Shown here one piece after another: positions 54,555 through 64,000 of a stretch of DNA of 64,000 bases (positions within the stretch are counted from its first letter, which is position 1; each line of letters opens with the position of its first letter). The DNA is from Saprospiraceae bacterium. Lineage in GTDB: Bacteria; Bacteroidota; Bacteroidia; Chitinophagales; Saprospiraceae. A program made the translations under genes and the position numbers. The notes beneath the pieces are model-generated. The model worked only from the letters and a program-made list of their open reading frames with translations, ran no database searches and was not told where the DNA came from. The stretch spans positions 1 to 64,000 of the forward strand of contig JANQPA010000098.1 of assembly GCA_028285545.1 (NCBI GenBank), written 5' to 3'.

Positions 54555-54779
54555 ATGAATAAAAACAGCGGACTCTTTAGTTTGGTTGGATTCTTATTGG
54601 CTGGAATCGGATTTATGGCCTTAGTTTTAAGTGTTGTAGGAGCTCAGCTTTCTTTTTTAATGTGGATAGATGCAGGAGGAGCCTTCTGGGGTTTTATGAT
54701 CAGGATATTAATGATTCTTGTAGGAATAATTATTATTTATCTTGCTCAGACTGATTTTGAAGGAAAAAATCCAGGATAA
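54555..54779 (+). CDS. Small two-span membrane protein
   Basis: A protein of 74 residues with two hydrophobic segments (about 6-33 and 45-66) and hardly any soluble part. Not recognised. It converges with the S41 peptidase gene with only 9 nt between the stops. An own promoter is likely at 54515. Confidence 0.7.
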   Translation: MNKNSGLFSLVGFLLAGIGFMALVLSVVGAQLSFLMWIDAGGAFWGFMIRILMILVGIIIIYLAQTDFEGKNPG

Positions 54780-54788
54780 CGGCTTTTG

Positions 54789-56093
54789 TTATTTCCCTAT
54801 TTTTGATTTTAAAATTTCTATACTCTTCTGAAGTTCTATATCTACTGAGGACAGGAAATGATCAATTGTGGGAATCACTTCAACTTGTGGTTGGATACCT
54901 TTACCTACAAAAACCTGACCATCCGGAAAGGTACACTTTCGGGTACATATTCTGGCCTTACCCCCTCCTGGCAAAGAGAAAAAAAGGGGAATTCCAGTAC
55001 TACCACAAGTCTTTTGTCCTAATAAGATTCCTCGTTCGACTGAATTCATAGAGACCAAAAATTCTTCAGCGGCAGATGCGGTTGATGGTCCTGTTAAAAT
55101 AATAAGAGGACATAGAATCTTTGGGCCCATCCGGTCATTTACAATAAAACCTTCATTTTCTTCTTCCCACACATCTCCTACAAAGGATTTCAGATATTGT
55201 TTTTGCTTTTCTTTAGAGACCACAAAACCAGAACTGGGAAATTCTTTAATAAATGCTCCTAAAGCCTTTTGAGCTGCAAGGTGTTTCCTGGTACTAGATT
55301 TAATTATTGCAATTTGATCTTTGCTGGTAAAAAATTTAACCATTTCACCAGCTATTTGAGAATTGCCTCCCAAATTATTTCTAAGGTCCAGAATTAACCC
55401 AGTAACCGTTCCTAATACTGGTATTATTTCGATAAAATGGTCTATTAGATTCCAATCGGCAAAAGAATCAATTTGCAAATAGCCTATCTCCTCTTCTAAC
55501 CTTCTAAAAGTTAATAAATCAGTATTTGATTTGGGAAAAACCCATTGTTTTTCATCAGTATTCTGTCGGAATATTTCTAAATCTGAAATACTTCCATTTT
55601 GTTTTTTTATTCCCAATTTCACCTTACTATCTTTTAAACCTATCAAAAGGTCTTCAGCTCCCCAGGATTTAAGAGCATGAATCGTGGAGGCTGCTATATA
55701 TGGGTGAACCTTCTCGGTAAGGTATTCATTGACAGGAATATCATCAACAGAAATAATTTCACTTCCTATTGCGAGAGATTTTTCTAAATCTTTATTCGTA
55801 TTAATGACATAATACTTGTCTTCAAAATTTTTGACTTGGATTGGGGGGGAACAGAGTTGTGATTGCAGATAAGAAGGAAGATATACACTTGTGTGAGCAT
55901 CTTGGAGTGTTGCCACAAACCGTATAAGAAGACGGTAATATTCTAAATCATTTTGTGAGTGAACGATTTTGGGAATGAAAGAGGAAAATAAGTCATCCCA
56001 GCTAAAATCAATTTGGTCTAAATAGGCGAAATTATAATGAACTTCACTCCAAATCTTTGAAAGGCCAAAAAGTTTTTCATTTAAGTCTAACAT
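54789..56093 (-). CDS. S41-family peptidase (tail-specific protease-like), no signal peptide
   Basis: A protein of 434 residues. N-terminal helical part (LSKIWSEVHYNFAYLDQIDFSWDDLF) as in tricorn-core/IRBP-like members, a PDZ-like middle (IGSEIISVDDIPVNEYL) and the S41 core: LDLRNNLGGNSQ, catalytic Ser near 338 in PSTASAAEEF and Lys in LLGQKTCGSTG. No signal peptide is present, so it may be cytosolic, which is unusual for the family. A perfect 26-bp-arm palindrome lies upstream. Confidence 0.85.
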   Translation of the reverse strand: MLDLNEKLFGLSKIWSEVHYNFAYLDQIDFSWDDLFSSFIPKIVHSQNDLEYYRLLIRFVATLQDAHTSVYLPSYLQSQLCSPPIQVKNFEDKYYVINTNKDLEKSLAIGSEIISVDDIPVNEYLTEKVHPYIAASTIHALKSWGAEDLLIGLKDSKVKLGIKKQNGSISDLEIFRQNTDEKQWVFPKSNTDLLTFRRLEEEIGYLQIDSFADWNLIDHFIEIIPVLGTVTGLILDLRNNLGGNSQIAGEMVKFFTSKDQIAIIKSSTRKHLAAQKALGAFIKEFPSSGFVVSKEKQKQYLKSFVGDVWEEENEGFIVNDRMGPKILCPLIILTGPSTASAAEEFLVSMNSVERGILLGQKTCGSTGIPLFFSLPGGGKARICTRKCTFPDGQVFVGKGIQPQVEVIPTIDHFLSSVDIELQKSIEILKSKIGK

Positions 56094-56118
56094 CTTTTAG
56101 CCTTGAAAAAATTTGATA

Positions 56119-56172
56119 ATAAAATATATGGTGCCACTACATGCTGGCATGTAGTGGCACCATATATTTTAT
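56119..56172. terminator. Perfect palindrome between two minus-strand genes
   Basis: 26-bp perfect arms (56119-56144 with 56147-56172), 2-nt loop TG. It lies 7 nt after the stop of the DUF697 gene and ends it presumably. The apex is CATGC rather than GGCGGCC, but the design matches the other palindromes. Confidence 0.8.
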
Positions 56173-56179
56173 ATTAATA

Positions 56180-56824
56180 CTAAAAATTATCAATTAACTT
56201 TTTCTTCATTTCCTGAAATTCTTCCTCTGAAATTACGCCCTGCTCCTTGAGTTTAGCCAATTTCTTCAGACGATCAAAAACTTCATCAGCAGGATCTTCT
56301 TTTTCAGGAGCAGCTTCAGCTTTAGAAGTGGTATCTTCAGCAGTTGTAGAACCAGTATCTTCTTGTTTTTTCCATTCCTGAGCCACTTTTTTCCCTTTTT
56401 CGAATTTCTCTTTATATACATTCTTCAATCGCTCTGCATCAAAGTCCAGGATAGTTCCTCCAGATTCAAAATGTTTTTTGAAAACTTCACCCAAGGCATA
56501 GGTAGAAGCACCTGCAAAAACAGAAACTGTAACTCCACCAATTAGGGTACCGATACCAGGAATAAGCTTAACAAGGCTTCTGGCCCCTGCACGTGCTAAA
56601 GTGGATGTAGTAAGTGAACTCACAATAGCTTTTCCTTGAGCTTCCTTAAAATCAATATTATAGACTCTACAAAGCTGCCTGATCATATCCAATTGTAAAG
56701 CACTAACAGCGAATATGTCTGCCAAAAGAATAGGAATAAAACTCGCTCCCATTGATAAAAGTACATGGGTACGGATAACGGTTTCGGCATGTCTGGACCG
56801 TTCTTTCGATTCGTTATTGGTCAT
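56180..56824 (-). CDS. DUF697-like membrane protein with SHOCT tail
   Basis: About 214 residues from ATG 56824 (MTNNESKERSRHAET), preceded by an A-rich stretch; the frame opens to 56893. The central part (LLSMGASFIPILLADIFAVSALQLDMIRQL, then Gly/Ala-rich LVKLIPGIGTLIGGVTVSVFAGASTYALG) is DUF697-type with two or three hydrophobic helices. The end (DRLKKLAKLKEQGVISEEEFQEMKKKLI) is a SHOCT motif. The function of neither is established; membrane attachment is likely. Confidence 0.8.
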   Translation of the reverse strand: MTNNESKERSRHAETVIRTHVLLSMGASFIPILLADIFAVSALQLDMIRQLCRVYNIDFKEAQGKAIVSSLTTSTLARAGARSLVKLIPGIGTLIGGVTVSVFAGASTYALGEVFKKHFESGGTILDFDAERLKNVYKEKFEKGKKVAQEWKKQEDTGSTTAEDTTSKAEAAPEKEDPADEVFDRLKKLAKLKEQGVISEEEFQEMKKKLIDNF

Positions 56825-57065
56825 AATTTGTTTCTTTATGTTCTTTGCTGCAAAGTTAAAGACCTTCTTTGCATTTTTTAACGGTAATTTCAAAGCTGTT
56901 CAAATTTTTGGAATAAAATAGTTTGCTTTAACAGGAATTCCCTTTTTTCTCGACAATCTCCCCTACTCTTTCGACTGATTATGAATATTTTATGGATTTT
57001 CTCTCAATTTTTAATAAGATGCAATATAGTATTTTGTTTATCAAAATTGGGTAAACTTTTGGTTC

Positions 57066-57133
57066 CAGGTTCAGCGTTCAGCGTTCAGCGTTTTGAGTAG
57101 AATACATAGAACTCTGAACGCTGAACGCTGAAT
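57066..57133 (-). terminator. Stutter hairpin TTCAGCG after the macroglobulin gene
   Basis: Three tandem TTCAGCG words (57070-57090) and the reverse pattern (57111-57132) form a 22-bp stem (57077-57098 with 57111-57132) with one mismatch and one G-T pair. It ends 8 nt from the stop of the macroglobulin gene. Confidence 0.75.
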
Positions 57134-57140
57134 TATTTAA

Positions 57141-60100
57141 TTATTCAACTTTTAGGCGCACACTTGAAGAATGACTACTAAACTCCGGAGCATACATTGA
57201 TTGAATAGTCGTAATGCCACTAGAATAATTCCCTTTATGAATCACTCTCAAGGGATACTCAAACACATAAGTTCCTTTGGGAAGATAATCAAAGAAAAAG
57301 TTAGTTGCAACATCTTTCGTACTTTGATAATATCCCAGGCCATCTTGCCATTTATAGGTGCTGAACACCTCCAAAGGTTCAAGGCCACTACCTCTCATAT
57401 CTTTCATATGAATGTATTCCATATCTCTATCCACTCTTAACTCAATCCTGACAATGAGTTTGTCACCAGGTTCAATGACCCGTCCTTCTTTCAATTCATT
57501 GAGAACAGGGCCTCTATCGGTCAATTCCTGCTTATAAATTTGTTTGTTTAGCTGTAGAGGGGTCTCATCATATGCTTCGATCTTATCAATATCTTCAAAA
57601 TATTGCCAGAAGGCTCCTCCCCAGCTTATCCCTTTATTTTTGTTTTTGATTTTCAATTGACTCAGTCCTTTTTGCATCTCCTCTTTATTCCAATTGACCT
57701 TATAATAGCCAGTCCCTGGTTCCGCTTTTGCCTCGGCCTCAGCTAATTTTACCTGGTACTCTTTTTTCTTTATTTCAGGGAATGAAATTTTAACCAGTTC
57801 TTGTTCCACCAACCAGCTTTCTTCAATTTGATTGATCCCTTTGCCTTGATTTAAGAGAGCAAAAACGGCAGCTGCAGTTGCTTTAGTGGTTTCCCAACTG
57901 GTGGTTTGTTTGTTTCGCAATAACCAGATTTTCATATCCTCCAAAAATTGGGCATCATCCCCGGCCTGAGCAAACAATTCAATCAACATAGAGTGAGTTT
58001 CAATTGGTAACTCATACCACCAATATGAACGGCTATAATTCCAAAACACGCCCATCTCGTCTGATTTCAGGGCCCGTTCTTTAAGAGAAGCAATAATGCC
58101 TGCCGGAGCTAATGGTCTTTCCATCCTATCCAGCGCCAGGCCAATCATACCTTGTTGGTACAATCCCTTGTTCAACCAATATTCTTCCGCCTGTCCAACA
58201 TAATAGGAATAGGCAGTTGTGGAAGCCTCAGCAACGGGTAAATCAGGGAAAAAGCTCCTGGCATACAAATAGTGTATGGCCAGGTAACTAAGATGATCCT
58301 GATCAAAGTTTGTAACTCCTCTTTTAACCAATTTCTCCAGTTGGGCATACTCCTCTTGTAAGGCATTGTCCATAAAAGCTATGGCTCCTTCCAGGATGGT
58401 ATTTCCTTGTCGGACTTCATTATTATTTTGGATGCCCAAAAATTCAAGGTGCCCTAAACCTTCAACCACTAATTGCGTAATATATCGGCTATTGCGACCA
58501 CCAGGAAACCAAGGGAATCCTCCATCATCAGATTGGCGCTCCTCAAGTTTGGTAAGAGTAGCAAATAATTCACTATTCATTCTTTCCTCATCAAACAAGT
58601 TGGCCATGTTTCTACGTTGCTGCTCCTCTGCCATGGCATCCATAACCCATGGGGTTTCTTCAAGAATTGCTGACTTTAATTCTTGGTTTTTCATTAACTC
58701 ACTTTCCAGTGCATCTGTATTTTCCCATTTTTTGAAAATATCCTTGATACTCGGATGTGCGTTGGCAATGCCCATGGCAAGACTATTGGCATAAAAGCGA
58801 TTGAAGAGTTGCTCCGTGCATTCATGTGGATATTCCATTAAATAAGGCAGGGCCTTAATGGCCAGCCATGTTGGATTGGATGTAATTTCCATATTGAATT
58901 GATGAGGAGTAGCTGTAGAAGAACTCAACACTTTCTCCAAGCGTTCAAACTGGAATGTTTTTGTAGAACGCCCCTTTACAGTAATGGGCATAGATTCTGT
59001 TACAAAAATCCTGTTGCTCAAAACCGGCAAGGCATTTTCTTCACCATCCGAAAACTCTTCCGAGCGGGCAATAACTCTGTAGACTAATGCAGAAGTCATT
59101 TCTTTAGGGACCTTCAAAGTCCAGGCAACAGCAGCAGATCGGCCAGCTTCTATTTCAAAAGGAACTTTAAGAGAACTATTTATCAATTGAGAACTGATGG
59201 GCTCCATCGTAGAAGCTTCAAAAAATTGTAGTTCTGCCTGTCCATTGAGTGCCGCTTCTGTCAAATTGGTCACTTTGGCGGTAAATTCAAGTTCATCATC
59301 CTGCCTCAAAAAACGAGGAGGATTTGGCAAAATCATTAATTCTTTCTGTGTAAGCACCTCTTTTTGGGTGAGGCCAATTTTCAAATCTTTAGTATGGGCC
59401 AATCCCATAAACTTCCACCTTGTCAAAGCCTCATTCATGGTAAATGAAATGACTACATTCCCCTCCTCATCTGTTTTTAGATCAGGCATAAAGAATACCG
59501 TTTCATTCAAATTGGTTCGAGGACTGACCTCTTTATTGGGTTCTGAAGATTGCCCTCCTAAAGGAGCCTCTCCAGGTGGTGGCGGCGGCGGTGGTGGCCC
59601 CGGGCTTTCTGATTTTTGCAATTCTGGTAATGGTGCACTTTCTTCTTCTACCGACATATCAGCCATTTCTATTGTTGGAGAGATAGGGATATTAGTAGGC
59701 TCTACAGAACGAGCCGTAGCTGCATAGCTGGAAGGGTAATAACGCCCTCTGGAATAAAAGATGTATTGTAAACCAAATAAATTCAAAGAAGGATAAGTAC
59801 GAACTGCTGTTCTTTGATAATTGGGGTAACTTTTTTGCGACAACAGTTGTGAACCACCGCTTCGAAAATGTTGTGCCCTCCAATTTAATTGTCCATATCT
59901 AAAGCTTGGGTAGGGATTAAAATACCAGGAGTGGGGAACAAACTGATCCAAGGAGGCATCATACATACCCACTAACATTTCCGCAGCAACCTTATCTTTA
60001 TCGGGTCCTGCAATTTTTAATTCCCATTTTTCTTCTTGTCCTGGTCTTAATTTATCTCTAAAAGTCCCATAGCTAATGTCCAGTTTTTTATTTAACCAGG

Positions 60101-63100
60101 GGATGTCTATTCTCTGCTGCAACCTGGTCGGCCTGTTTTCATGAATAAAAACAGAATACACCATAATACCGCCTCTATAGGCTTCCTTAATTCTTTCTTC
60201 TAACTGTGTGGCCTTTTTCAATCTTACCCATTCCTGCCGCACTAAGCCACCTTGATGTTCAATTTCGAATAATACAGGCAAGTCCTTTTTATGAGCAGCC
60301 ATTTCGTAAATTAGCTCATCTCCAGGTTGTAGCTGGGTTTTCTTGAATGCATCACTGAAAAGGATATTTTTGGGAAATTCCTTCGTCTTACTGTCATATA
60401 GATAGAAATATACTTCCTTTTTTATTTCATTGCCGGCATTATCCTTTGTTTGCAGGATGGCAACATAGTGGCCAATTGGCCAGGAAGCAATATTTAATTC
60501 AATTTCACTATTCTCTTTTGTATTAAATGAAGTATTAAATTGTTGAGCTGTCTGTTCCCAATTATAAGGCAAATTTTCTCCCTGGTATGCAATTAAAGGG
60601 AAATGCTCGCGATACTCTTCCTTACTCAACAGGTATAGTTCTGGTGCTTTCCAATAGCGTTCAATAAAATAATGATTGGGAGAAGCCAGCGAATGGATGC
60701 TTAATTGCCCCTCCGCTTCGATGGTTTGGCCATTCAGGTTAGTGGTTGAAATCTGAATAGATTGAACAGCTGTCCGATCTAGCTTTTCATCTAATTTAAT
60801 ATCTGCAATTAGTCCCTGATAGCCCAAATTGAATATTCGTGAATCAGAGTGCGTTTCGCCTGTAATATCAACTACATCAACTTCTACACTAAATCGGAAC
60901 ATTGGGTTTCGGGAGCGAACGGCATTTAAATCAGGTAATGCTTCGAAGGAGAATTCAAACTCGCCAAGTTCATCAGTACTGAGTTCTCCTCTACTGATTT
61001 CTACATTACCGCTACTTTGTGGTCTTCTCATCCACCAGGGAGTCCATGGGTATCGAACCGATCGATACACCCTATAATTTACCTTGGCTCCGTCAATGGC
61101 ATTTCCGGCAAATCCGGAAGCGGTACCTTTTACAATAACTTCATCCCCAACAGCATAACTCTCTTCCAGATCTGATAAGAGCACCTCAAATTTAGGGCGT
61201 TTATATTCTTCTACTCTAAAAGAGACCGAACCTCCTATACTTGGCTGAATTCTCATCCTGCCCAGCAATACATTAGTAGGTGTTTTAAACCGTCCACTTA
61301 GTGTACCATATTCATTGGAAGTGAAGCTTTGTTTATCTATTTCTTGATTGTTAGCGTCCAGGAGGCTTAAGGTCACTTTTTCATTTGCCAGAATAGAGGT
61401 TAAACCCTTTCCGTCTGCTTCCAGAAGTATGGCCTTAAAATATACAGTTTGTCCTGGTCGATAGATGGCTCTATCCAAAAATATACTACTGCTCTTTTGG
61501 GCTGATCTATTGGGTTTATTTGAGTAATTATAGTAACTATCGTGAAGGAATAATTCATCTTGCCCCTTAGAGAATTTGATATTCCAATATTTTCGACTTT
61601 TAGTTTTACTTAAAAGTAATCCATTCCAGTCACTATATTGTTCTCCGATTTTAATATAATCGTAAGCTTTCTTTTTGGAATTATACTCATTGATAAAAAA
61701 CTCAGCCCTCACTTCGGAAAGTGGTTCCCCTGTTTTCCTGTCCATTAGAACAAATTCATGAGATCCGTTTTCTCCTCTTCTTTGGAAATAACTGATTTGG
61801 CTTATGGTAACATAACTAATGGTGCTAAGCGATGTTTCTCGGTTAAATTTCTTATCGGCGGCAGAAATGATGGCATAACGACCGTAATCCAATCCATCGA
61901 GCATTATCTCAGTTGAATGATTTTGATAATCACCAGGATTGGGTAATTGATAAGATTTAGTTTGGATTGGCTTAAGGTTAAAAATATAATCTAACTGGTC
62001 TTTATTATTGCGTCTTCTAATGGCATCCTCATCTCTTTTTTCAATTTTAACCACTCTAAAAAACAAATCCTCAATATTCCGGTAATTTACGTTTACAAGA
62101 ATGGGTTGCCTTGGCAGGCTGATCATTTCCGTTTCTAGATACAAATGAGTTTCCAGGATATTAGTTTGCAAGCCTTTGCACTGGCTTGCTCCATAACTTT
62201 CGGGATATTTTTCAATACATTGAGTGCATAAATCATAAGCATCTTTATATCTCCATTTTTTCAAGGAATCAAATTGAGCATTCTCATCAGCACCTTCAAT
62301 GTAGTATCGGTTAGAAATGGCGCTCATTACTTCGGCTTCAGCAGGGTCATTTTCGTATTTTCCTTTTATGGAAAGTAATGCTTCCAGGTATCGTTGATCC
62401 TTGTCATTAAAAGTGGCATATTCATGAACCAGCTTCAGCCTTTTCAAATCTACATCTACAAGGGCCCGGGGGTCTTGATCATCTATATGAATTAGGATTA
62501 GGTCCTGTAAAATCTGAAGAGCCTTTAATTTATGTGAACCGGTATCTCGGGTATTCCATTCAATTTTACTAAAAGTAGCAGCTGTAGAAAATACTGCCTC
62601 TTCATTAACCACAAATTGATAAGCAGGCTGGGTTAAGTAGTTTCTTTCATTAGTAAAATTATCAATGGCCCGATGGGCCAGTACATCAAAGAGGCTATTC
62701 CTAAGGCCATCACTTAAACGTCCTTTCTGGATGATTTCCGGGAAATCACTTATTGGAATTGCTTTTAATTCTTCTTTACTCTGAATAGAGGCTTCAAATA
62801 AAGCGGTACTCTTAGCCACTAAATCTTCAACACTCCATGTTCTGAAATCTTGGGGTAAAGCTTCAACTTTGGTGCGTTCGCTAATTTCCCAATACACCGT
62901 TTCTAAATAAGACTGGTAAAACTGTCCAAGAATGGATTGAAGGATAGGTTTTACAGGAAAAGAAGCGGTAACAATGTGACTTTCTAATTCGGTTATAGCC
63001 TTAATTAAGCCATCTTCATTGGTCTGCGTGATGAATTTTGCCCGATAAAACAAAATTTTCAGATATTGGTCTACTTCCGCCTCCTTATCTATCTTTTCCG

Positions 63101-63275
63101 CCAAGCGATTTAAAGTTTTCAAGGCGGACTGGGGCAGTCCAGATTCATCCAGTGAATCAATTTCCCGCCATTCTTTTTCATACATTTTATCTGAGTTTTG
63201 TGCCAGTCCATTTAAAGAAAGCAAACAAAAGCTAAACAGACCAAACAGTAGAATCCTCAATACTTTTTTATTCAT
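57141..63275 (-). CDS. Bacterial alpha-2-macroglobulin, giant form with thioester
   Basis: About 2044 residues from ATG 63275, where a normal signal peptide begins (FGLFSFCLLSLNGLAQ); the frame opens to 63329. The N-terminal ~500 residues are helical and unusual; then macroglobulin domains (YRPGQTVYFKAILL near 605), a low-complexity Pro run (PGPPPPPPPPGEAP, near 1225) that may be the bait or a linker, the A2M signature TRWKFMGLAHTKDLKIG, and the thioester CTEQ (C about 1486) in PHECTEQLFNRF within the alpha-helical thioester domain. Such proteins trap foreign proteases in the periplasm. A pbpC partner is not seen. The gene ends in a stutter hairpin. Confidence 0.9.
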   Translation of the reverse strand: MNKKVLRILLFGLFSFCLLSLNGLAQNSDKMYEKEWREIDSLDESGLPQSALKTLNRLAEKIDKEAEVDQYLKILFYRAKFITQTNEDGLIKAITELESHIVTASFPVKPILQSILGQFYQSYLETVYWEISERTKVEALPQDFRTWSVEDLVAKSTALFEASIQSKEELKAIPISDFPEIIQKGRLSDGLRNSLFDVLAHRAIDNFTNERNYLTQPAYQFVVNEEAVFSTAATFSKIEWNTRDTGSHKLKALQILQDLILIHIDDQDPRALVDVDLKRLKLVHEYATFNDKDQRYLEALLSIKGKYENDPAEAEVMSAISNRYYIEGADENAQFDSLKKWRYKDAYDLCTQCIEKYPESYGASQCKGLQTNILETHLYLETEMISLPRQPILVNVNYRNIEDLFFRVVKIEKRDEDAIRRRNNKDQLDYIFNLKPIQTKSYQLPNPGDYQNHSTEIMLDGLDYGRYAIISAADKKFNRETSLSTISYVTISQISYFQRRGENGSHEFVLMDRKTGEPLSEVRAEFFINEYNSKKKAYDYIKIGEQYSDWNGLLLSKTKSRKYWNIKFSKGQDELFLHDSYYNYSNKPNRSAQKSSSIFLDRAIYRPGQTVYFKAILLEADGKGLTSILANEKVTLSLLDANNQEIDKQSFTSNEYGTLSGRFKTPTNVLLGRMRIQPSIGGSVSFRVEEYKRPKFEVLLSDLEESYAVGDEVIVKGTASGFAGNAIDGAKVNYRVYRSVRYPWTPWWMRRPQSSGNVEISRGELSTDELGEFEFSFEALPDLNAVRSRNPMFRFSVEVDVVDITGETHSDSRIFNLGYQGLIADIKLDEKLDRTAVQSIQISTTNLNGQTIEAEGQLSIHSLASPNHYFIERYWKAPELYLLSKEEYREHFPLIAYQGENLPYNWEQTAQQFNTSFNTKENSEIELNIASWPIGHYVAILQTKDNAGNEIKKEVYFYLYDSKTKEFPKNILFSDAFKKTQLQPGDELIYEMAAHKKDLPVLFEIEHQGGLVRQEWVRLKKATQLEERIKEAYRGGIMVYSVFIHENRPTRLQQRIDIPWLNKKLDISYGTFRDKLRPGQEEKWELKIAGPDKDKVAAEMLVGMYDASLDQFVPHSWYFNPYPSFRYGQLNWRAQHFRSGGSQLLSQKSYPNYQRTAVRTYPSLNLFGLQYIFYSRGRYYPSSYAATARSVEPTNIPISPTIEMADMSVEEESAPLPELQKSESPGPPPPPPPPGEAPLGGQSSEPNKEVSPRTNLNETVFFMPDLKTDEEGNVVISFTMNEALTRWKFMGLAHTKDLKIGLTQKEVLTQKELMILPNPPRFLRQDDELEFTAKVTNLTEAALNGQAELQFFEASTMEPISSQLINSSLKVPFEIEAGRSAAVAWTLKVPKEMTSALVYRVIARSEEFSDGEENALPVLSNRIFVTESMPITVKGRSTKTFQFERLEKVLSSSTATPHQFNMEITSNPTWLAIKALPYLMEYPHECTEQLFNRFYANSLAMGIANAHPSIKDIFKKWENTDALESELMKNQELKSAILEETPWVMDAMAEEQQRRNMANLFDEERMNSELFATLTKLEERQSDDGGFPWFPGGRNSRYITQLVVEGLGHLEFLGIQNNNEVRQGNTILEGAIAFMDNALQEEYAQLEKLVKRGVTNFDQDHLSYLAIHYLYARSFFPDLPVAEASTTAYSYYVGQAEEYWLNKGLYQQGMIGLALDRMERPLAPAGIIASLKERALKSDEMGVFWNYSRSYWWYELPIETHSMLIELFAQAGDDAQFLEDMKIWLLRNKQTTSWETTKATAAAVFALLNQGKGINQIEESWLVEQELVKISFPEIKKKEYQVKLAEAEAKAEPGTGYYKVNWNKEEMQKGLSQLKIKNKNKGISWGGAFWQYFEDIDKIEAYDETPLQLNKQIYKQELTDRGPVLNELKEGRVIEPGDKLIVRIELRVDRDMEYIHMKDMRGSGLEPLEVFSTYKWQDGLGYYQSTKDVATNFFFDYLPKGTYVFEYPLRVIHKGNYSSGITTIQSMYAPEFSSHSSSVRLKVE

Positions 63276-63409
63276 AACAATTTTTTGAAGAAGGCGAAAA
63301 AATTTAAACTTTCGTTCTTCTAGTTTCAACCTTCAATTCTTTGCTTTTTTCTTATAAGATGCATATTAAACAGAAAATACACATCAATTCAATACATTTT
63401 CACAAAACT

Positions 63410-64000
63410 TTAAAACCGAAGGATATTAACTTCATCATCTAAGGGGGCATTATTTAGCAAAAACTCGGTCATATGCTTGGCCCAATATGGTCCAAGTGAG
63501 GCGCCCTTAGTTCCAAGTCCGTTAAAAATTCCCAATCTTGGAAAATCTGGATGCACTCCTAAAAAAGGTCTTCGGTCTTTTACGGTAGGTCTTATTGCTG
63601 CAACGTGCCTTATTATTTCAAAAGGAAGCTTTAAAACTTCTGAGAGGCGTTCTGTCAAATATTCTGCTCCTTTCTGTGTAGGTAATTCGTTTTCGTAATT
63701 CCAATCATAAGTAGATCCAATCCAATAGGTGTCATTTTCTAATGGCACTATAAAAATACGATGCTTAAGAATTTTTTCAAACTCAGCATTTTGAATTTTT
63801 ACAATCAATACTTCTCCCTTGGCGCCTCTAAAGGGCAAATAATTAAAAAAAGGATTATTAACAGCTTGAGAGCCCTCACAAAATACAATCATCTTGGCAT
63901 GATATCCCTTATATAGCAATTTATCTTCAAAAACCAGTTCATTAAAATCAAAAGCATCCCTTTTAAGCATCCCTTTTTGACTTAACATTTCACCAAAAGA
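63410..64000 (-). CDS. FAD-dependent oxidoreductase, DAO family (N-terminus outside window)
   Basis: The C-terminal ~197 residues of a D-amino-acid oxidase/glycine oxidase-like protein. The frame stays open to the window edge. Visible: the FAD strand MIVFCEGSQAVNNPFF, the substrate-domain strand GEVLIVKI, YWIGSTYDW and the closing FAD motif GIFNGLGTKGASLGPYWAKH. A role in amine oxidation is likely; the substrate cannot be told. It lies 134 nt upstream of the macroglobulin start on the same strand. Confidence 0.85.
   Translation of the reverse strand, partial: SFGEMLSQKGMLKRDAFDFNELVFEDKLLYKGYHAKMIVFCEGSQAVNNPFFNYLPFRGAKGEVLIVKIQNAEFEKILKHRIFIVPLENDTYWIGSTYDWNYENELPTQKGAEYLTERLSEVLKLPFEIIRHVAAIRPTVKDRRPFLGVHPDFPRLGIFNGLGTKGASLGPYWAKHMTEFLLNNAPLDDEVNILRF

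Noticed and set aside
58366-59727. Long + strand open frames of 142 and 176 codons
   Set aside because: They are antisense to the macroglobulin gene, which has clear domain signatures; no independent evidence.

Overview
The window reads as a chromosomal segment of a Bacteroidota bacterium, most likely a Saprospiria-like lineage. The evidence is AT-rich DNA, two proteins with type IX secretion C-terminal sorting domains (near 2350 and 31780), -7 promoter boxes of the Bacteroidota type (TAnnTTTG), few Shine-Dalgarno sites, a yajC-ybbR pair next to a DUF1573 lipoprotein, and parA-parB followed by a DUF5683 gene. No rRNA, tRNA, CRISPR or prophage was recognised.

Layout. 1-3.3 kb: the 3' part of a secreted protein of exact 108-residue repeats, then two small membrane proteins. 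3.5-9 kb: a DEAD-box helicase facing dnaG, then ybbR, yajC and a DUF1573 lipoprotein. 9.3-16 kb: aroK, a large Clp-like AAA+ ATPase, a subtilisin-like protease, folE and a lipoprotein. 16.5-24.3 kb: dihydrolipoyl dehydrogenase, a type I secretion pair (C39-peptidase ABC exporter plus HlyD-type adaptor), a GT2-like membrane protein, miaE and an esterase. 24.3-26.1 kb: one IS1182-family insertion sequence. 26-34.7 kb: VWA protein, peroxiredoxin-like protein, mdh, secreted M43 protease, sucC and a PLP decarboxylase. 35-48 kb: ECF sigma factor with a membrane partner, isoaspartyl peptidase, sppA, FMN reductase, UPF0173 hydrolase, parAB, astacin-ricin lipoprotein and ilvE. 48-57 kb: a possible HolD-like protein, rdgB, secG, groESL, HMG-CoA lyase, an S41 peptidase and a DUF697/SHOCT protein. 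57-64 kb: a 2044-residue alpha-2-macroglobulin and the 3' part of an FAD oxidoreductase.

Most genes are housekeeping: TCA cycle (mdh, sucC, lpd), replication and segregation (dnaG, parAB), envelope export (yajC, secG, sppA) and chaperones (groESL). The accessory layer is outward-facing proteolysis and secretion: S8, M43 and M12A proteases, a C39 exporter, a macroglobulin and a repeat adhesin.

The most unusual content is between the genes. (i) Long, nearly perfect palindromes, several with a GC-rich apex such as GGCGGCCGCC, sit exactly at gene ends; one has 34-bp perfect arms containing the stop codons of both convergent genes. (ii) Two copies of a 158-175 bp hairpin element share an outer shell but have unrelated perfect palindromes in their core. 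Their ends resemble those of the IS1182-type element, which has itself split another palindrome at a convergent gene junction. (iii) At least fourteen intergenic loci carry short 'stutter' repeats: a 7-9 nt word, different at each locus, repeated two to five times and often mirrored as an inverted copy. These three layers are the best candidates for something not yet described.
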